From: Treponema sp.
GTDB taxonomy: Bacteria > Spirochaetota > Spirochaetia > Treponematales > Treponemataceae
DNA: 64,000 bases
Direction: 5' to 3'
Assembly: GCA_024698325.1 (NCBI GenBank)
Contig: JAILRG010000076.1
Location: 1-64,000, forward strand
In this document: in pieces, positions 59,841 through 64,000 of the stretch
Layout: each line of letters opens with the position of its first letter
How positions within the stretch are numbered: position 1 is the stretch's first letter
The notes under the pieces: generated by a model
What the model was told of the DNA's origin: nothing
Database searches by the model: none
Seen by the model: only the letters and a program-made list of their open reading frames with translations
Position numbers and translations under genes: made by a program

Positions 59841-61220
59841 ATGGATTTTCAGCAGCTGGTTGATGGTATGGGAATGGCAAGTGCTGTCATTTCTGTCGAA
59901 GAGAAGACCCCTGGAACATACGGCGATATTCGTATCGTGCGTGCCAATTATCTGTACCGGCAGATTATGGGCGAGGGATACCATGACAACATGATTTACT
60001 CCGAACTTATTCCCCGGGAACCGAATTTTGAAGATTTCTGCTACCGTTGTGCTGTCTTAAAACAGCATCTGCACGCATATGTCGACACTAAATCACTGGG
60101 CGTCTGGACAGACGGAACCTATATCCCGCTTTCAGCTTCACTTGATGACGGTAACATTCACTATTTTCTGTTTTATTTTGAGTTTACAACCGGACCTGAA
60201 TCAGAAAGACTGTCAGATATTTCCATAGATTCTGCAACGTTTGTCATACAAACCTGTGTAAAGCTTCGTGGCTCGAATGATTTCTGCGCCTGTATGTCCG
60301 AGGTAAATCAGGATATTCAGGAGAAAACAGATTCATTTTGCAGCTGCATTGTCCTTTTAGATGTGGAGCGCAAGCTCTCTTCAATTCTGTGCATTAAGTT
60401 TAAGGATGATGTGGCGTCCGTTGATGATTTTAAGAATGATTTGACGCCTGAGGTTATTGCTTCCTGGCAGGACACGGTTGGAATTCATGATAATTTTATA
60501 CTGAAAGACGAAGCCGATATGCAGAATCTTGAAGCAGTAAATCCCCTGTGGGCAAGCTCCCTCCGAAATGCGTCGGTAAAAAGCCTGATTCTTGCTCCGC
60601 TTAGTCAGGGCAAAAAGCTGTTTGGGTATCTGTTCGTGACTAATTTTGATACGCAGCGCCTTGTTGAAATTAAGGAAGTGATAGAGCTTACGTCATTCTT
60701 TGTCTCGTCAGAGATTGCAAAAAATGACCTTATGGAAAAGCTTGAGTACATGAGCAATGTGGATATTCTTACCGGCTTAAAAAACCGAAACGCAATGAAC
60801 TACAGAGTTGATTTATTTGTGAGCGGTGAGCGGACGGTGGAAGCTCCCTTTGGGGTCTGCTTTGCTGATTTGAACGGATTAAAGCAGGCGAATGATACTG
60901 GCGGGCATGCCGTAGGCGACAAGCTGCTGCAGAATGCAGCTGTTCTTATTACCAGTGTGTTTGATAAGGAAGAAGTGTATAGGGCTGGCGGCGATGAATT
61001 CGTCATTATTGCGCCCGGCTGCCCTAAGGCGGTCTTTGAAGAAAAAGTTGAGAAGCTTACCGCTCTGTCTTGTTTTGGAAGTGCGGTTTGTTTTGCGCTC
61101 GGCTCATTCTGGGATGAAACAGGCTGTGACCTTAGGAAGGCCATGCACCTTGCCGATGAGGCGATGTACCTGCAGAAAAAATTGTTTTACCGGCAGCACC
61201 CGGAGCTGAAAAAGCGCTAA
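59841..61220 (+). CDS. Soluble diguanylate cyclase with sensor N-terminus
   Basis: The 459-residue product has no membrane helix. Residues 1-130 look like a PAS-type domain and about 140-290 like a GAF domain; the C-terminal GGDEF domain has intact AGGDEFVII near residue 386. It should make cyclic di-GMP. It is divergent from the EAL gene, so the pair probably controls one pool. Its stop overlaps the region just before the NagZ-type gene. Confidence 0.9.
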   Translation: MDFQQLVDGMGMASAVISVEEKTPGTYGDIRIVRANYLYRQIMGEGYHDNMIYSELIPREPNFEDFCYRCAVLKQHLHAYVDTKSLGVWTDGTYIPLSASLDDGNIHYFLFYFEFTTGPESERLSDISIDSATFVIQTCVKLRGSNDFCACMSEVNQDIQEKTDSFCSCIVLLDVERKLSSILCIKFKDDVASVDDFKNDLTPEVIASWQDTVGIHDNFILKDEADMQNLEAVNPLWASSLRNASVKSLILAPLSQGKKLFGYLFVTNFDTQRLVEIKEVIELTSFFVSSEIAKNDLMEKLEYMSNVDILTGLKNRNAMNYRVDLFVSGERTVEAPFGVCFADLNGLKQANDTGGHAVGDKLLQNAAVLITSVFDKEEVYRAGGDEFVIIAPGCPKAVFEEKVEKLTALSCFGSAVCFALGSFWDETGCDLRKAMHLADEAMYLQKKLFYRQHPELKKR

Positions 61221-61282
61221 TGTACCTGTCAGTAAACTATGGATGCAATAAACTAGGAATGATAGTTAAAAAAGGTGGAAAA

Positions 61283-62407
61283 ATGATAAAACGAATGCTA
61301 TTTGCTTCTGCGCTTTTGGCGCTTCTTTGCAGCTGCGCCTCTTCTCCTGAGGCTGTTACCGGAAAAAAACACAGGATAAAAACGAATGACGCAAAGCAGG
61401 TGCTTTTGCAGATGACGACGGAAGAGAAGGTCGCGCAGCTCTTTTTTATAACGCCGGAGCAGATTGCGCCGTCATCAAAAACAAAGGTCTCTGCGGACTT
61501 TGTCAGGACTTTAGAGCGCTATCCTGTCGGCGGAATCATCCTTTTTGGCTACCACATACAAAATCCTTCCCAGCTCAGGGCTTTTACCTCTTCCATGCAG
61601 AAAGCGAGTGCCATTCCACTGGCAATCTGCGTTGATGAAGAGGGCGGGCTGGTGGCCCGTCTTGCCCGCTCGAAAGCGTTTTTCCTTCCTGTGTTCAAGA
61701 ATATGCATACGGTTGGTGACACCGGAGAAGACGCTAACGCCCGGGGCGCGGGACAGATTATCGGAAGCTACCTTGCAGCGTTCGGCTTTACGTTTGATTT
61801 TGCGCCTGTTGCTGACGTTAATACAAATCCCGACAATGTTGTCATCGGTTCGCGTGCGTTTGGAAGAGAGCCGGCGTTGGTTTCCCGTATGGACAGGGCG
61901 TTTTTAAGCGGGCTTCATTCAACTGGCATAAAAGGCTGCCTGAAGCATTTTCCCGGTCACGGAGACACAAAAGGCGACACGCATGCTGATTACGTAGCTG
62001 TTACTAAGAGCTGGCAGGAGCTGATGAACTGTGAGCTTATTCCCTTTGTGCAGAATTTTGATGTTGCTGACAGCGTGATGGTTGCGCATGTCACCTGTAC
62101 GGCTGTAGACGATGAGTATCCGGCATCCCTTTCTAAAAAACTGATAACGGACAAACTCCGCACGGAACTCGGCTATGACGGACTTGTGCTTACAGACGCG
62201 CTTAATATGGGAGCGATTGAGAAAAACTACGGTTCTGCAAAGGCAGCAGTTCTTGCCTTTGCGGCAGGAAACGATATTTTGCTTATGCCGAAAGATTTTG
62301 AGAGTGCATACCGTGGCGTTCTGGAGGCAGTTACATCTGGAAAAATCAGCATGCAGCGGCTTGACGAGAGCGTGACCCGCATATTGAAAATGAAAGGCTT
62401 TCTGTAA
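61283..62407 (+). CDS. nagZ: NagZ-type beta-N-acetylhexosaminidase lipoprotein (GH3)
   Basis: I start at the ATG at 61283, after AAGGTGG, giving 374 residues; a longer frame lies upstream. A lipoprotein signal peptide ends in LLCSC. The GH3 family motifs KHFPGHGDTKGDTHAD near residue 215 and DALNMGAI near residue 285 (catalytic Asp) are intact. It probably removes N-acetylglucosamine from peptidoglycan fragments. In E. coli NagZ is cytoplasmic, so a lipid-anchored form is notable. Confidence 0.9.
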   Translation: MIKRMLFASALLALLCSCASSPEAVTGKKHRIKTNDAKQVLLQMTTEEKVAQLFFITPEQIAPSSKTKVSADFVRTLERYPVGGIILFGYHIQNPSQLRAFTSSMQKASAIPLAICVDEEGGLVARLARSKAFFLPVFKNMHTVGDTGEDANARGAGQIIGSYLAAFGFTFDFAPVADVNTNPDNVVIGSRAFGREPALVSRMDRAFLSGLHSTGIKGCLKHFPGHGDTKGDTHADYVAVTKSWQELMNCELIPFVQNFDVADSVMVAHVTCTAVDDEYPASLSKKLITDKLRTELGYDGLVLTDALNMGAIEKNYGSAKAAVLAFAAGNDILLMPKDFESAYRGVLEAVTSGKISMQRLDESVTRILKMKGFL

Positions 62408-62426
62408 GAGTTGCTTTTAGGAAGCG

Positions 62427-62957
62427 TCATTCAAGCAGGTTGTTGATGATGGCCTGCCATTCTTTCAGGTTTTTTGCTCCGGTGTATATCTGGCCGATTC
62501 GCTCGCCGCTAGAATCAACAAAAAAGGTCATGGGAACGGCCTGAACGTTTTTAAGGAAGCCTGTCAGCATGTCTTCTGTGGGAACTATATGGAGGTAGTC
62601 GGCGCCTGTCTGCCTGATGATTGCTTTTGCGGCGCGGAGAATCCCCGGCTGAATGGTTCCCCTGCTGTCGGTAAGGTCAAGCGGAATGCCGATAACGGCA
62701 AAGGACTTTGCTTTGTAGCTTCTTGCCAGGGCTGAAAGGTCAGGCATTTCGCGGATGCACGGCGGGCAGAACGTGCCCCAGATGTGTATCATTGTAATCC
62801 TGGTGTCCTTAAAAATCGCATCAGTAACGCCAATGCCGTTTAAGTCCCTGGAGCTAAAGCTGATTTTCTCTCCTTTCTTTCCTTTTTTTCCGGATCCTTG
62901 CGCAAAAACGCCCGCGACCGCTATCAGAAGTATGATGACTGCAAGTACTTTTTTCAT
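62427..62957 (-). CDS. TlpA-like periplasmic thioredoxin
   Basis: The 176-residue product has a signal peptide (MKKVLAVIILLIAVAGVFA), a Lys/Gly-rich stretch, and a thioredoxin fold with WGTFCPPC near residue 65. CPPC resembles TlpA/ResA-type reductants. Start at ATG 62957 after GGAGG. It converges with the NagZ-type gene. Confidence 0.88.
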   Translation of the reverse strand: MKKVLAVIILLIAVAGVFAQGSGKKGKKGEKISFSSRDLNGIGVTDAIFKDTRITMIHIWGTFCPPCIREMPDLSALARSYKAKSFAVIGIPLDLTDSRGTIQPGILRAAKAIIRQTGADYLHIVPTEDMLTGFLKNVQAVPMTFFVDSSGERIGQIYTGAKNLKEWQAIINNLLE

Positions 62958-63049
62958 ATGCTCCTCCGCCATGCCTTTTCGTGTACATTTCAGTATACCA
63001 TGCTTTTTTGCGCGGGCTTCGATTTTTTTATGCCGGAGCGGGGCTTTCG

Positions 63050-63079
63050 TTGACAGGTGTTCGGACGGTATGGTATCGT
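63050..63079 (+). promoter_or_regulatory. Promoter of the CaCA-type antiporter gene
   Basis: TTGACA (63050-63055), 18-nt spacer, TATCGT (63074-63079), then 16 nt to the ATG, with GAGG in between. Confidence 0.5.
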
Positions 63080-63095
63080 TCGGCGAGGTTTTACT

Positions 63096-64000
63096 ATGAT
63101 AGTTTTTAATGTCGTACTGCTGGCAGTTGCTTTTGTGGCGCTGGTTAAGGGTGCTGATTTTTTTGTTGACGGAAGCTCAGCGCTTGCCCGTATTCTGAAA
63201 GTGCCGGGGGTGGTTATCGGGCTTACCGTGGTCGCGCTTGGAACTAGTCTTCCGGAGCTTGCCGTGAGTACTACAGCGGCGATTCAGGGGGCAAATGAGA
63301 TTGCCCTTTCAAATGTCGTCGGTTCTAATTTCTTTAATCTGCTGGTGGTGCTGGGCCTGTGTGCCGTTATTCATCCGGTGCCGGTAGATGCCGTCATCCT
63401 GCGCCGTGATTTTCCGCTTTCGTTTGCCGCGACGGTGGGCGTTCTGCTTGCAGTTGCCCTGCCGGCTGTTACTGGCGGCTCCTTTTTTACGCTTGGCATG
63501 GAAGAGAACGCAGGACTCGTTTTCCGTGCTGTGGGAATCACGCTTTTGGTCGTGTTTGCCGCCTATATCGGCTATTTAATCTTTGATGCCCGCCGGAACA
63601 AGGTGGAGGATGATGAAGGCTCTTCTATGCCGCTCTGGAAATGCCTTGTGCTTCTTGTGATTGGTGTGGTGCTTATTATTGCTGGCGGCAAGGCCGTTGT
63701 GTACAGCGCCCGCAATATCGCACGCTTTTTCGGCATGTCTGAGACGCTCATCGGCCTTACGATTGTTGCTATCGGAACTTCGCTTCCTGAGCTTGTGACG
63801 TCAATTGTGGCTGCCCGCAAAGGTGAAGTCAGCCTTGCTGTCGGAAACGTTGTCGGCTCAAATATTTTTAATCTGCTTTTTATTCTGGGCGTCTCTACGT
63901 CGATTCACCCGGTTTCTGTCAATGCAGCCTCAATCTATGACCTTGCGATTCTGACAGCGGTAAGCGTGCTTGTCTGGATTTTCTCGCTGACAGGCCGCAA
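63096..64000 (+). CDS. CaCA-family sodium/calcium antiporter (3' end cut by window edge)
   Basis: The frame is open from the ATG at 63096 to the right edge, so about 301 residues are visible. It has about ten hydrophobic helices in two repeats, each with the family motif GTSLPEL (near residues 49 and 228) and a following GSN(F/I)FN. The family exchanges Ca2+ for Na+ or H+. GAGG precedes the ATG. A longer C-terminus is likely beyond the window. Confidence 0.93.
   Translation, partial: MIVFNVVLLAVAFVALVKGADFFVDGSSALARILKVPGVVIGLTVVALGTSLPELAVSTTAAIQGANEIALSNVVGSNFFNLLVVLGLCAVIHPVPVDAVILRRDFPLSFAATVGVLLAVALPAVTGGSFFTLGMEENAGLVFRAVGITLLVVFAAYIGYLIFDARRNKVEDDEGSSMPLWKCLVLLVIGVVLIIAGGKAVVYSARNIARFFGMSETLIGLTIVAIGTSLPELVTSIVAARKGEVSLAVGNVVGSNIFNLLFILGVSTSIHPVSVNAASIYDLAILTAVSVLVWIFSLTGR

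Noticed and set aside
1-64000. CRISPR array, insertion sequence or prophage
   Set aside because: No regularly spaced identical repeats, transposase, integrase or phage structural genes were seen; the tandem repeats found are contiguous without spacers.

Overview
The window looks like a chromosomal segment of a Treponema-type spirochaete with roughly even GC content. The basis is its gene set: a uridine-kinase protein with a threonyl-tRNA-synthetase-like front end, BMP/TmpC-type nucleoside lipoprotein plus ABC transporter, the phoH-HD-ybeY-tlyC-TPR cluster, several cyclic-di-GMP enzymes, and many lipoproteins and TPR or FN3 proteins. I see no phage, insertion sequence, CRISPR array or rRNA. 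About 50 protein genes and three tRNA genes cover nearly all of it.

Layout. 1-5.6 kb (leftward): uridine-kinase-like gene (cut by the edge), argR with an ARG-box operator, mutS2, rsgA. 5.7-11.5 kb: an FN3-like lipoprotein behind a promoter carrying a run of ten G, a CstA-type transporter and gpmI. 11.6-20.2 kb (leftward): tRNA-Glu and tRNA-Gln, then a 2068-codon frame that joins DNA polymerase IV to a huge outer-membrane-type protein, translationally coupled to a multi-pass membrane protein. 20.2-25.3 kb (rightward): two spirochaetal unknowns, trmB, ligA, a small membrane protein. 25.3-31.1 kb: M23 peptidase, recJ, a GNAT acetyltransferase, udp, recO. 31.2-38.6 kb: murC and a BMP-family lipoprotein facing a nucleoside ABC transporter operon that ends in yicC. 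38.8-44.2 kb: cytidylate-kinase-like gene and a diguanylate cyclase, then leftward leuD/leuC, a 2-hydroxyacid dehydrogenase and an HMA-fold protein without its cysteines. 44.2-49.0 kb (leftward): rlmN, two TPR-type proteins, rsmD, an ankyrin-repeat protein. 49.1-55.4 kb: tRNA-Val, then phoH, an HD hydrolase, ybeY, tlyC and a TPR protein. 55.5-64 kb: an FN3/TPR exported protein, prfB with its programmed frameshift, a divergent EAL / GGDEF pair, a NagZ-type lipoprotein, a TlpA-like thioredoxin and a CaCA-type antiporter cut by the right edge.

The most unusual observations are (i) the polG-tract promoter of the FN3 lipoprotein, which looks phase-variable; (ii) the dinB/outer-membrane protein fusion; (iii) at least nine genes whose -10 box lies 6-7 nt before the start codon, with no Shine-Dalgarno sequence, implying leaderless mRNAs; (iv) arrays of two to five perfect hairpins with differing stems but a few recurring loop sequences, which fill gaps between genes. 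All product calls come from reading the translated sequence; no database search was possible.
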